From NCBI RefSeq assembly GCF_031846515.1, contig NZ_JAVRHO010000004.1, forward strand, positions 62,001 to 126,000: 64,000 nucleotides of DNA, given 5' to 3'. Positions within the stretch are counted from its first letter, which is position 1, and each line of letters begins with the position of its first letter. Origin of the DNA: Autumnicola lenta. Its GTDB lineage: Bacteria > Bacteroidota > Bacteroidia > Flavobacteriales > Flavobacteriaceae. Made by a program: the position numbers and the translations under genes. The notes under the pieces were generated by a model. That model saw only the letters and a program-made list of their open reading frames with translations, was not told where the DNA came from and did no database searches. Below are positions 52,846 through 62,404 of this stretch, in pieces.

Positions 52846-55719
52846 ATGAAATACTTCTTCATAATCTTCCTGCTAATACCTCCATTTTTATATTCTCAAA
52901 TAAATATTAGCACTTCCGGAAATGAGATAAAAAATTTTCCAATTGTTTCCAATTCTGGAGAAGCCTCCATTTTTTATGATTCCTCTGAAAATATCCTCAT
53001 AAAGAAATCTGCTGAATTCTTAGCGGAAGATATTGAGAGAGTCACTGGTAGGAAACCCGGTGTATCCGAAGCTCAGAAAACAACAGATAGCAATATGATT
53101 ATTTTAGCTACTGTAGGAAATAATAGATTAGTTAAAGAGTTGATCGATCAGGGAAGGATAAATGTCGATCCTTTAAAAGACCAATGGGAACGTTTTATTA
53201 TACAAACTATTAAAGATCCTTTTCCTGGTGTGAAGAATGCGCTGGTTATTATAGGAAGTGACAGAAGAGGAGTTGCTTTTGGAGTCTTCAGCCTATCCGA
53301 AAAAATGGGAGTCTCTCCCTGGTACTATTGGGCAGATGTACCCCCTGAAAAGAGTGAATTTCTAAGTCTGAAACCTCTTGAATATGTTTCTGATGCGCCC
53401 TCTGTCAAGTATAGAGGAATATTTTTAAATGATGAATCCCCCGCATTAAGAAATTGGGCAAAAGAAAAGTTTGGAGGATTTAACCATAAATTTTATGAGA
53501 AGGTGTACGAATTACTGCTTCGGAAGAAGGCCAATTTTCTTTGGCCTGCAATGTGGCTACCTACAGTTTTTGCTGAAGATGACCCCTCAAATCCTAAAGT
53601 TGCCGATGAGTATGGAATTGTAATTTCTACCAGTCATCACGAGCCTATGATGCGTGCACATGACGAATGGGGACGCTACGGAGGTGGTGCGTGGAACTAT
53701 GAAACCAACAAAGAAAAACTTCAGGAGTTCTGGAAAGGTGGCGTTAAGCGTATAAAAGATTATGAGAGCGTGGTTACAGTTGGAATGCGCGGAGATGGTG
53801 ACGAAGCAATGAGTGAGGGTGCCGCTGTAGATCTACTTCAGGAAATAATTTCCGATCAAAGGGAAATAATAGCTGATGTCATGGGAAAACCTGCTGAAGA
53901 AACTCCACAGGTTTGGGCTATTTATAAAGAAGTTCAGGAGTATTATGATAAAGGGATGCGGGTAGATGATGATATTATTATTCTGTTTAGCGACGACAAC
54001 TGGGGCAATGTTAGAATACTACCCAAAAAGGAAGACAGTACCTACGAAGGTGGTTTCGGAATGTATTATCATTTTGATTATGTGGGAGCACCTGTATCCT
54101 ACAGATGGCAAAATGTTACGCAAATTGAAAGGGTTTGGGAACAGATGCAGCTTACCTACGAATGGGGCGTGGACGAATTGTGGATTGCTAATGTCGGTGA
54201 TATCAAGCCAATGGAACTGCCTATCAGCCTTTTTCTTGATATGGCGTGGGATGTAGACAGTACAAATGCAGATAATCTTCCGGAGTATTATGTGGATTGG
54301 GCAGCACAACAATTTGGAAGTAAACACGCAGCTGACATTGCTGAAATTCTTTCATTGTATACTAAATATAATGCAAGGAGAACTCCGGAAATGCTAACTC
54401 CGGAAACGTATAGTATTAAAAACTACCGGGAAGCAGACAAAATTTTAAGCGAATTCAGAAAGCTAACTGCAAAAAGTGAAGCATTATTAACTGAACTTCC
54501 TGAAAACTATAAAGCAGCCTATCAGCAGCTTGTTCATGCCCCATTAGAAATGTCCGCGAATGTTAATGAAATGTACATAGCTGCAGCTAAAAATAAATTT
54601 TATGCTGAACTGGGCGCAACGGTTGCAAACCGATATGCTGATACAGTAAAAAAATTATTTGAAAAAGATGCAGATTTAACCAGGCAATTCCATGAAGAGA
54701 TAGCTGATGGAAAATGGAATCACATGATGTCTCAAACCCACCTGGGATACACAAATTGGAACCACCCACCAGCTAATAAAATGCCCTCAATTTCCTATAT
54801 TCAGGAGCGTGATACTGCTACGCCTGGATATAATTTGGAATACGGAACTGAGCCTTCCTGGCATGGCTTCAGCGTAGAAGGGGATGGATTGTATAGTGAA
54901 TCTTTTTCGGCCTTTGATCCTGTTAATGATCAAAAATACTATATAGAAATCTTCAACAGAGGTAACAAAGAACTACCCTACGAGATAAACACCAAAGATG
55001 AATGGATAAATCTTTCCTCAAATAAAGGATTAATTCAATATTACGAGAAAGTGTATGTTAGCATAGATTGGGAAAATGTTCCCAAAGGAACTTCCAGGGG
55101 TGAAATAGAAATTTTAAGTAAAGGGCAAAGTTATACAGTAGAAGTACCGATTACTACGGACTTGCCGAAAGTTTCCGGATTCGTAGAGAACAACGGAGTA
55201 ATTGCGATTGAAGCTGAAAATTTCTCCCATAACAGAGAAGGTGAAAATGTTTCCTGGAAAGTGATTCCTAATTTAGGTCGTACCGGTTCTTCAATTCTTG
55301 TTAATCCTATGGACGCGGAAAGGCAGGAGCCAAATGGGAAAACCGCCATGGTTGAATATAAATTTACCACGTTTGAAGATGCAAACCTAAACATTGAGAC
55401 TTATGTTTCTCCCACTCAAAATTACCAGAAAAATGAAGGCCTAAAATTTGCAATCGCCATCGATGACGAGGAACCACAAATAATTAATATTAACGAAAAC
55501 GAAATTAAACCCGATTGGGAATATGCAGACTGGTGGACTCAATCTGTGGCTGATCACATCAAGAAAAGCATTTCAGAACATAAAGACATAAAAGCTGGTA
55601 TTCATACTCTAAAAGTATGGGCGATGGACCCGGGGATAGTTATTCAGAAATTTGTTATAGACGCGGGAGGCTTAAAGCCAAGTTACCTCGGTCCTCCAGA
55701 AAGTAGTTATGTTGATTAA
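52846..55719 (+). CDS. Glycoside hydrolase family 115 (alpha-glucuronidase)
   Basis: A 957-residue exported enzyme (signal peptide residues 1-17, LLIPPFLYSQ). GH115 features are SEKMGVSPWYYWADVPP, KYRGIFLNDESPALRNW, FLWPAMWLP, STSHHEPMMRAHDEW and TVGMRGDGDEAMSEG, with a C-terminal beta domain (about residues 790-950). GH115 enzymes remove alpha-1,2-linked (4-O-methyl)glucuronic acid from xylan or arabinogalactan side chains. With the divergent DUF1593 pair and the operator between them it forms a small polysaccharide-use locus. No SusC/D genes are adjacent. Confidence 0.92.
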   Translation: MKYFFIIFLLIPPFLYSQINISTSGNEIKNFPIVSNSGEASIFYDSSENILIKKSAEFLAEDIERVTGRKPGVSEAQKTTDSNMIILATVGNNRLVKELIDQGRINVDPLKDQWERFIIQTIKDPFPGVKNALVIIGSDRRGVAFGVFSLSEKMGVSPWYYWADVPPEKSEFLSLKPLEYVSDAPSVKYRGIFLNDESPALRNWAKEKFGGFNHKFYEKVYELLLRKKANFLWPAMWLPTVFAEDDPSNPKVADEYGIVISTSHHEPMMRAHDEWGRYGGGAWNYETNKEKLQEFWKGGVKRIKDYESVVTVGMRGDGDEAMSEGAAVDLLQEIISDQREIIADVMGKPAEETPQVWAIYKEVQEYYDKGMRVDDDIIILFSDDNWGNVRILPKKEDSTYEGGFGMYYHFDYVGAPVSYRWQNVTQIERVWEQMQLTYEWGVDELWIANVGDIKPMELPISLFLDMAWDVDSTNADNLPEYYVDWAAQQFGSKHAADIAEILSLYTKYNARRTPEMLTPETYSIKNYREADKILSEFRKLTAKSEALLTELPENYKAAYQQLVHAPLEMSANVNEMYIAAAKNKFYAELGATVANRYADTVKKLFEKDADLTRQFHEEIADGKWNHMMSQTHLGYTNWNHPPANKMPSISYIQERDTATPGYNLEYGTEPSWHGFSVEGDGLYSESFSAFDPVNDQKYYIEIFNRGNKELPYEINTKDEWINLSSNKGLIQYYEKVYVSIDWENVPKGTSRGEIEILSKGQSYTVEVPITTDLPKVSGFVENNGVIAIEAENFSHNREGENVSWKVIPNLGRTGSSILVNPMDAERQEPNGKTAMVEYKFTTFEDANLNIETYVSPTQNYQKNEGLKFAIAIDDEEPQIININENEIKPDWEYADWWTQSVADHIKKSISEHKDIKAGIHTLKVWAMDPGIVIQKFVIDAGGLKPSYLGPPESSYVD

Positions 55720-55850
55720 AGAATCCAGCAAGACCATTGTAAAGCTGTTGAAGTTTGTTGGATCAAGTCTAAATTTTGTCTAACCCACAACATTTAGTCT
55801 TGATCCATCCTTGATTCATTTTGAAATTTCATCAAAATAGCACCTAAAAC

Positions 55851-55879
55851 AAAAAAGCCGACTCGTAAAAGTCGGCTTT
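55851..55879 (-). terminator. Terminator of tRNA-Leu
   Basis: GCCGACT (55857-55863) pairs with AGTCGGC (55870-55876). An A-run at 55851-55856 gives a T-run on the minus strand, just past the tRNA. Confidence 0.85.
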
Positions 55880-55883
55880 CCTT

Positions 55884-55968
55884 TGGTGCGGGCGAGAGGA
55901 CTCGAACCTCCACACATTGCTGCACTAGATCCTAAGTCTAGCGTGTCTACCAATTCCACCACGCCCGC
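55884..55968 (-). tRNA. tRNA-Leu (anticodon TAG), CCA encoded
   Basis: On the minus strand: acceptor GCGGGCG/CGCCCGC, anticodon stem CTAGA/TCTAG with loop CTTAGGA (anticodon TAG), a long variable arm typical of Leu tRNAs, T-loop TTCGAGT, discriminator A and an encoded CCA (55886-55884). Confidence 0.95.
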
Positions 55969-56010
55969 TTGTTTGGACAAATCTGCTATCCGTTATTTGG
56001 TTAGCGGATG

Positions 56011-56040
56011 CAAATATACATAATAGTTTCAATTTTCAAA
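56011..56040 (-). promoter_or_regulatory. Promoter of tRNA-Leu
   Basis: On the minus strand TTTG (56040-56037), 18 bases, then TATATTTG (56018-56011). It has the same -7 octamer as the other two tRNA promoters in the window. Confidence 0.7.
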
Positions 56041-56095
56041 TAGTCAGAGAAAAAAAATTCAAATTATTACCTTTGATGTAATTTAAAACCACAAA

Positions 56096-57490
56096 ATGAA
56101 AGACATCAAAGGATATATAGAAGAAAATAAAGACCGTTTTGTTCAGGAGTTAATTGACCTGCTGAAAATTCCGTCCATTAGCGCAGATTCAAATTATAAA
56201 ATGGATATGCTGAAAACTGCCGAAGCGGTGAAAAAAAAACTGCAGGATGCCGGTTGTGAGCAGGTCAAAATATGTGAGACTCCGGGACATCCTGTGGTGT
56301 ACGGAGAAAAAATCATCAGCAAAGATCTACCAACGGTTCTGGTTTATGGTCATTACGATGTTCAGCCGCCAGACCCTGTAGACCTTTGGGAGAATCCGCC
56401 GTTTGATCCGGTGATCAAAAATACGAAAATTCATCCTGAAGGGGCGATCTTCGCCCGTGGAGCATGTGATGATAAAGGTCAGATGTATATGCACGTAAAG
56501 GCTCTGGAATATATGACCAGGAATAATGAGCTACCCTGCAATGTGAAATTTATGATTGAAGGCGAAGAAGAAGTAGGAAGTGAGAATTTGGGTTGGTTTA
56601 TAGAGCAAAACAAGGAAAAACTTGCCAACGACGTTATCCTTATCTCTGATACCGGAATGATTTCCAAAGATACTCCATCTATTACCACCGGACTGCGCGG
56701 ACTCTCCTATATCGAAGTTGAAGTTACCGGACCTAACCGCGACCTTCATTCCGGTTTATATGGTGGTGCTGTGGGAAATCCAATAAATATCCTCAGCAAA
56801 ATGATCGCTTCTCTTACAGATGAAAACAATCATATTACTATTCCGGGCTTTTATGATAAAGTTGAAGAGTTAAGTGAGGAAGAACGAAAAAAAATGGCTG
56901 AAGCTCCTTATAATGAAGAAGAATATAAAGACAAACTGAAAATAAACGACGTCTACGGCGAAGCTGGTTATTCTACTCTCGAAAGAGCTTCTATTTGCCC
57001 AACTTTGGATGTAAACGGAATCTGGGGCGGCTATATTGGCGAAGGCGCGAAGACCGTTCTTCCCGCAAAAGCCTTTGCTAAGATATCGATGCGGCTGGTG
57101 CCAGATCAGGATTGGAAAGAAATAACCCAACTTTTTAAAAAGCATTTTGAAGCAATAGCTCCCAAAGCGGTTACCGTAGAAGTAAAACCTCATCATGGTG
57201 GGTATGCCTATGTAACGCCTATCGATAATGTTGGTTTTAAGGCAGCGAGTAAAGCCTATGAACAAACATTTGGCAAGACTCCAATTCCGCAAAGGAGTGG
57301 CGGTAGTATTCCGATAGTTTCTTTATTTGAAAAAGAGCTGAAAAGCAAAATTATCCTGATGGGCTTCGGACTCGACACCGACGCCATCCACTCTCCAAAT
57401 GAACATTTTGGAATCTGGAATTACCTGAAAGGAATTGAAACCATTCCATGGTTCTACAAGTATTTTACAGCACTAAAAAAAGAGGAATAG
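56096..57490 (+). CDS. M20-family dipeptidase
   Basis: A 464-residue cytosolic metallopeptidase of the ArgE/DapE/CPG2 type: VLVYGHYDVQPP (metal His and Asp), GACDDKGQ, IEGEEEVGSENL (catalytic Glu pair), and a dimerisation domain (about 195-340) opening with PNRDLHSGLYGG. The C-terminus has DAIHSPNEHF. It cleaves dipeptides with two zinc ions. A TACCTTTG -7-like box lies at 56068-56075. It is a single-gene unit. Confidence 0.9.
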   Translation: MKDIKGYIEENKDRFVQELIDLLKIPSISADSNYKMDMLKTAEAVKKKLQDAGCEQVKICETPGHPVVYGEKIISKDLPTVLVYGHYDVQPPDPVDLWENPPFDPVIKNTKIHPEGAIFARGACDDKGQMYMHVKALEYMTRNNELPCNVKFMIEGEEEVGSENLGWFIEQNKEKLANDVILISDTGMISKDTPSITTGLRGLSYIEVEVTGPNRDLHSGLYGGAVGNPINILSKMIASLTDENNHITIPGFYDKVEELSEEERKKMAEAPYNEEEYKDKLKINDVYGEAGYSTLERASICPTLDVNGIWGGYIGEGAKTVLPAKAFAKISMRLVPDQDWKEITQLFKKHFEAIAPKAVTVEVKPHHGGYAYVTPIDNVGFKAASKAYEQTFGKTPIPQRSGGSIPIVSLFEKELKSKIILMGFGLDTDAIHSPNEHFGIWNYLKGIETIPWFYKYFTALKKEE

Positions 57491-57711
57491 ATCTTGGACT
57501 TTAGACGGTAGGCCTTAGAGTGAATGGTGAAGAGTGAATGGTGAGGAGTGAATAGTGTACGTTCAGTTCACACTTCACCTCTCAATACTAATTTTCATAC
57601 TTCAAAAAATTCTCCCGCAGATTTTGCAGATATGCGCAGAAGCTATGTTGTCTATTCTCTCTCTTCTTTACTTCTTTACTTCTTGACTTTTTCACTTTTT
57701 CACTTAAAAGC

Positions 57712-58716
57712 TCAATTCCCTAAAACCCGTTTTCCCAGATCTGACAGTAATTTTTTAGCATCGCCCCTGCCCTTTTCTACTTCTTTGGCTCTTATCGTTC
57801 CATTCTCCGGAATAAGCTCATAACTAAACACGAAATTTTCATCTTTGGAAGCAGGATTTAATGTTCCGAAGCGGAGATCGTTAAAAAACAAATTCCCGTC
57901 TTTTTCTGAAATAGTGTACCAGCCATTGCTGATGTCGATAAGCCGTTGCACATTTTTATCGTCCTTTAGATCGCCCAATAAATGATGATTTTTGGGATAT
58001 TCGTAATACTGAACAGGCTGCGAATCAAAAAGAGAATAATCCCCAATCAGAAATTTATCTTCCAGCTCAACATTGGCCGTCCAGAGGATAGTATTTAAAG
58101 GAGCCGGTTTTGTTTCGATATCTTCATAGGAAATTCCCTGGTTGTCCAAAGAATCTGTAAATTTTCCGAAGGTATAAGCCTTCAGCATTAAAGTAACCAC
58201 CAGTAAGTAAAAGCTGCTTATACGAAGCCCCCAATAATTAAGTTTACGCCTTTCAGGAGAAGCTCTTTTTTTTCGCATTGCAAGAATAAGAAACACGAGA
58301 AAAGGAAGCGTATAAAGCGGATCGATCACAAATATATTCTTATATGCCAGCCGTAAATCCAGCGGCCAGAAGAGCTGAGTTCCCCACGTGGTATGTGCAT
58401 CGAGCAACGGATGAGTAACCAAACCCCAAAACATCAATTTGGACCAGTCCTTCCAATTGGCCTCCGATTTTCTTTCAATCTTTGAAATCAGCCAGCCGAA
58501 AATGGGTGCAAAGAGAATAGAAAATACAATGGAATGACTAAAGCCGCGGTGGATTTCAATAGCGGTAATTGTATCGGTAAAATAGCCCACAAAGGTATCC
58601 AGGTCTGGAATTGTTCCTGCAATGGCGCCGTAAAGCATTGCTTTGTTTCCGACTTTCTTGCCCAGTACCACTTCTCCTACAGAAGCTCCTAATACGATTT
58701 GTGTTAATGAATCCAA
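57712..58716 (-). CDS. DUF457/YdjM-type membrane metal-dependent hydrolase
   Basis: A 334-residue membrane protein. The N-terminal half has the family's metal-binding positions (GTIPDLDTF, HRGFSHSIVFS, THPLLDAHTTWGTQLFWP) between about five helices; the C-terminal half (about 185-334) is a soluble domain with no named relative. Members resemble YdjM and phospholipase-C-like hydrolases. Its substrate is unknown. The 220-base spacer before the dipeptidase stop holds only AGTGAATGGTGA-type low-complexity runs. Confidence 0.8.
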   Translation of the reverse strand: MDSLTQIVLGASVGEVVLGKKVGNKAMLYGAIAGTIPDLDTFVGYFTDTITAIEIHRGFSHSIVFSILFAPIFGWLISKIERKSEANWKDWSKLMFWGLVTHPLLDAHTTWGTQLFWPLDLRLAYKNIFVIDPLYTLPFLVFLILAMRKKRASPERRKLNYWGLRISSFYLLVVTLMLKAYTFGKFTDSLDNQGISYEDIETKPAPLNTILWTANVELEDKFLIGDYSLFDSQPVQYYEYPKNHHLLGDLKDDKNVQRLIDISNGWYTISEKDGNLFFNDLRFGTLNPASKDENFVFSYELIPENGTIRAKEVEKGRGDAKKLLSDLGKRVLGN

Positions 58717-59081
58717 TGTTCTTGTTCGTTGTTTATCGTTTAATGTCTTTTGTCCTTATCGGGACTGTGTTTTAGGCCAGAGTCAGGCTGAGCCTGTCGA
58801 AGCCACTCCTACTTCACACTTCGTCGAGGAACCACAAATGTCACTTCGAGCGAAGTCGAGATGCTAGTAACTCAAGTTTCCGATCCATAAACTTTCCACT
58901 AAGTAACCCACCCTTCGACTCCGCTCAGGGGGACAGTCACTTCAATCTAGCCTGGAGTTGTCATTTAAAACTCACAACAGACAACAGACACTTCGTCAAG
59001 CTCAGTGTGACCACAAAGTATCACATAACGCGGAGTCGAGATGCTAGTGTCCCCGAACTACGAACCCCAAACTCCAAACAA
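58717..59081. repeat. Gene-free spacer with CTTCGAC-type repeats
   Basis: Contains CAGGCTGAGCCTGTCGAAG (about 58783-58801), CACTTCGAGCGAAGTCGAG (about 58841-58860), CCCTTCGACTCCGCTCAGGG (about 58911-58930) and degenerate relatives such as CGCGGAGTCGAGATGCTAGT. These share the CTTCGAC core with the array at 26.9-27.8 kb. No gene is seen. Confidence 0.65.
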
Positions 59082-60860
59082 CTAATCATCCACAATTTCC
59101 ATCTTTCTAAGCAAAAATGAGGCGTTCATATTTTGGCAAATTCCGTCTTTAAACTGGTAGTCGAAATTGAGTTCGTCGTTAATAATTTCAGCATCAAAAT
59201 AGTGGTTTTTTACCTCCGGTAATTCCGAAGAAATTTCACATAAACTCAGGTCGTGCGTAGCAATAATTCCGGTGGAATGGGATTTTACAAGTTTCCGAAC
59301 GAATTTTTTACTTCCTGTAGCTTTATCGGTACTGTTTGTACCCTTCAGGATTTCGTCTAGAATGATAAAATAGCGGTCGGTTTTTACTTTATCCACGATA
59401 AACTTCAGTCGTTTTAATTCAGAAAAGAAATAAGACTCATCATCATTTAGCGAATCGCTGGTGCGCATGCTGGTAATCAATTTAATCGGTGAATACGTAC
59501 ATGCTTCAGCACAAACCGGAAGTCCGATATTGCTCATCACAATTTGCAGGGAAACGGTACGCAAAAAAGTACTTTTTCCTGCCATATTTGCTCCGGTGAT
59601 TATAAAAAATTCTTCATTATTGATATTAAAATCATTTGCAACCCTCTTTTCCGGATTAAGAAGCGGATGCGCCAGATTTTTAGCTGAAATCCCTGTATTT
59701 TCACTGCTAATCTTCGGAAAAACATACTGCGGATGATTAAAGGCAAAGTTACCAAGCGAATTATAGGCATCGGTAAATTCAATAATTTCGAACCAGTTTT
59801 CCACATTTTGCCGATAATTGCCAATCCAGCGCTCCAACTTATAAGACTGCTGCAAATCCCAAAGCAAAAATCCATTGGCAAAAAAGCCAAATAGCATATT
59901 ATTCCGCTGATCGAAAGCATCAATAGCCTTGGAAAACTTCCTGAAGATCGCTGAAGCCTTTTCTTTTTCAGAACGGATCATGTTTTGGTTCTTTTTAAGG
60001 ATTTCAGAAGTAAATTCTTCATCTTCAATAAGCCCCAGCAGCCTGTGGTACTGGTGAAAAGTATCCTGAACCTTGCTCACACTGCCGGAAAGCAAATTTA
60101 TCCTCTTCAGAAAATATCCCGTAACGAGAATCCCCACCAAAAACCACAACAGCAGGTGAATTCCTTTGATGAAATCCAGCGCATAGGCTAAAATGGCAAT
60201 TATCGATATGATGCTGAAGACCAGAGGTAGCCATTTCATTATTGCAGGTACGAAAAACCGGTAATTCCTGAACCAGTCCAGGACCGTCGCAGATGTGGTC
60301 TCGGTTTTTACCAATCTTGCCAATGCAGTAAATTCCTGCCGCCAAACCGCTTTTTCACTGAGTTCTTTTACAGCTTTCTGCTTCTTTTCTATACCGTTAA
60401 TCAAATTTTCTTTCAATATTGCCGCAAGTTTTTTGGTTCCCTCGTGCAAAGCAGTGCGGTTGAGATACTGAAAAAAACTGCCTCTCCCAAAAAGGTCGAT
60501 ATCCTGACTATAAGGATGTTCAGGATAGTCGTATTCACTTCCTGAAGGCAGATCCTGGAAGTTTCGCGTCTTTAGAATATCAATTTCGGTTTCGTTAATC
60601 CTGATGAGTTCCTTCTGTTTATTGCTCTTTTCTTTAATATCGCTATGCCTGGAAACAAGAAATAGGAAGATCACAATCCCGCCGATAATTACCGGAACCA
60701 AGGCGTTAATATTTCCGAAGAAGTAATAAATTCCGTAGCAAATCGCCAGGAAAACCAGCAGCCTGATAAGGCTGGAAAACAATAGCTTTTTGGAAAGTAC
60801 AGCTAACTGCTGCTCGTGATTACTTTTTTGATGAGTATAAAATTCTAGGGTATTTTTCAT
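59082..60860 (-). CDS. Membrane-anchored MutS-like ATPase
   Basis: A 592-residue protein with two membrane helices near the N-terminus (about residues 30-70) and two more at about 205-250. A MutS core helical region follows, then a MutS ATPase domain with Walker A ITGANMAGKSTFL (about 425), the conserved SMRTSDSLNDDESYFFSEL and Walker B FIILDEILKGTNSTDK. The mismatch-recognition domains of MutS are absent, so it is not a classical repair protein. The role of this Bacteroidota group is unknown. Its start overlaps the YjbR-like gene by 4 bases. Confidence 0.85.
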   Translation of the reverse strand: MKNTLEFYTHQKSNHEQQLAVLSKKLLFSSLIRLLVFLAICYGIYYFFGNINALVPVIIGGIVIFLFLVSRHSDIKEKSNKQKELIRINETEIDILKTRNFQDLPSGSEYDYPEHPYSQDIDLFGRGSFFQYLNRTALHEGTKKLAAILKENLINGIEKKQKAVKELSEKAVWRQEFTALARLVKTETTSATVLDWFRNYRFFVPAIMKWLPLVFSIISIIAILAYALDFIKGIHLLLWFLVGILVTGYFLKRINLLSGSVSKVQDTFHQYHRLLGLIEDEEFTSEILKKNQNMIRSEKEKASAIFRKFSKAIDAFDQRNNMLFGFFANGFLLWDLQQSYKLERWIGNYRQNVENWFEIIEFTDAYNSLGNFAFNHPQYVFPKISSENTGISAKNLAHPLLNPEKRVANDFNINNEEFFIITGANMAGKSTFLRTVSLQIVMSNIGLPVCAEACTYSPIKLITSMRTSDSLNDDESYFFSELKRLKFIVDKVKTDRYFIILDEILKGTNSTDKATGSKKFVRKLVKSHSTGIIATHDLSLCEISSELPEVKNHYFDAEIINDELNFDYQFKDGICQNMNASFLLRKMEIVDD

Positions 60861-61219
60861 TCTAAATTTTCCAGTTCTTTTCTTTGTTTTCCGGTTAGTC
60901 CCGTCACAACGAGATCATAGGAATGAGTGGTTAAATCAAAGATCATTTCAGGCCTTAGCCTACCGTCTAAAATTAACGTATTCCAATGCTTCTTACTCAT
61001 GTGATAGCCCGGTAAGATATTTTCTTCATGTTGTTCCCGCAATTCCAGCGCTCTTTCAGGGTCACATTTTAGGTTTATTCTTAACGGAATTTCATCCAGA
61101 GAAGCCAATGCAAACATCTTGCCCATAACCTTAAAAACAAGATTATCGGGTCCAAAAGGAAGTTCTTCGGTCACCGCTTTTTTGGTGAGGCAGTAATTCC
61201 TGAAATTTTCGATGTTCAT
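60857..61219 (-). CDS. MmcQ/YjbR-family protein
   Basis: A 120-residue double-wing protein: KKAVTEELPFGPDNLVFKVMGKMFAL, INLKCDPERALELREQ, GYHMSKKHWNTLIL. This is the CyaY-like MmcQ/YjbR family, predicted to bind DNA or another ligand. Its stop codon overlaps the start of the MutS-like gene (ATGA), so the two proteins are made in step. Confidence 0.85.
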   Translation of the reverse strand: MNIENFRNYCLTKKAVTEELPFGPDNLVFKVMGKMFALASLDEIPLRINLKCDPERALELREQHEENILPGYHMSKKHWNTLILDGRLRPEMIFDLTTHSYDLVVTGLTGKQRKELENLE

Positions 61220-61267
61220 TTTTCTCTAATTTGATCAAAAAATCAAAGCGACCGATGACTTAGGTGC

Positions 61268-62368
61268 TTATTTCTTCTGCGTTCTATAATATAAATTCCA
61301 GGTGCCTGAGTTAGCTTCAACTATATCAGGAAGTCCGTCGTTATTTAAATCTCCAATTTCTATGTGGTAAGTATCATCCCTAACGTCTTCTCTCAGCCCT
61401 ATTTCTTCAAATTCCCCATTGTCTTTGCCAAGAAAAACAAAATTTCTTTCCTCGGAATTTCCCTCAACAATGTCTAAAAATCCATCTTTATTTAAGTCAG
61501 CAACTTTAATAGAAGCTGTCATTCGTTTTTCTTCAAATTTAAAATGCCTGGTAAACGCCATTTCTTTATTCCCAAAGTAGATCACATTTTCTGAACCTAA
61601 ATTCCCTGTGATAATATCCTGGAACCCATCATTATCAAAATCTGCTACATCGATGGACCGGGTTTCATCTTCCTCGCTACCAAACGCAATTTCTGAAAAA
61701 TTTAGTTTTCCATCATTCAGATAGATTCTGTTTCTTGATTTTCTTTCTGCCGTAATTAAATCTAGAAACCCGTCCTTATTAATATCAACTAATTTTGTTT
61801 GGATGGTTTGATCTGACTGATTTCCGTAGGTAATCTTGTTTTCAAAATTACCCTGACCATCATTTAAAGAAATTTCATTTTTTGCTTTTCTGTTGGACAA
61901 AATTATATCCAGGTCTCCATCATTATCGATATCTGCAATTTCGAGGTTTCTGGAAGGAGATATGGAACCAAAAGAAGCTTCCTCTGTAAAACTATTATTT
62001 GCCGAACCAAAGTAGAGTTTATTCTCCACATTGTCATTAGCAACTGCAATGTCCATAAAGCCATCACCATTAAAATCTGCAGATTTAATGGCGTAGGAAG
62101 CATCCAGAAACCTTCCTATGGGTTGTGCTACTTTAAAGCCACCCTTTCCATCATTATAATACAGGTAATTTTGTTCGGCCCAGTGCCTGCCGTTGGCGAC
62201 CAGGACATCTAAATCCCCATCTTTGTCCACGTCAAATAAAGCTATGGATGCGGTTCGGTTGGATTGAGTGCCAATCGAGAAAAATCCATCGGCATTAAAA
62301 AACTTGGTTTCCTGAGAAATACCGTTTAAGGAAAATCCTAAAAGGATTATTAGCAATATATAGCGCAT
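61268..62368 (-). CDS. Exported FG-GAP/VCBS-repeat beta-propeller protein
   Basis: A 366-residue protein with a signal peptide (residues 1-19) and seven repeats carrying calcium-binding D-x-N/D-x-D-G-x-x-D motifs: DVDKDGDLD, DFNGDGFMD, DIDNDGDLD, DINKDGFLD, DFDNDGFQD, DLNKDGFLD, DLNNDGLPD. This predicts a single seven-bladed propeller on the cell surface or in the periplasm. No C-terminal sorting domain is seen. Function unknown, probably binding or adhesion. Confidence 0.85.
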   Translation of the reverse strand: MRYILLIILLGFSLNGISQETKFFNADGFFSIGTQSNRTASIALFDVDKDGDLDVLVANGRHWAEQNYLYYNDGKGGFKVAQPIGRFLDASYAIKSADFNGDGFMDIAVANDNVENKLYFGSANNSFTEEASFGSISPSRNLEIADIDNDGDLDIILSNRKAKNEISLNDGQGNFENKITYGNQSDQTIQTKLVDINKDGFLDLITAERKSRNRIYLNDGKLNFSEIAFGSEEDETRSIDVADFDNDGFQDIITGNLGSENVIYFGNKEMAFTRHFKFEEKRMTASIKVADLNKDGFLDIVEGNSEERNFVFLGKDNGEFEEIGLREDVRDDTYHIEIGDLNNDGLPDIVEANSGTWNLYYRTQKK

Positions 62369-62404
62369 ACTTTTATAATTTTACCGGCATCTCTTTATTT
62401 AAAA

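Noticed and set aside
60180..60215. Sequence AAAATGGCAATTATCGAT resembling the intergenic repeat
   Set aside because: It lies inside the MutS-like coding frame and encodes a normal membrane helix; judged a chance match.
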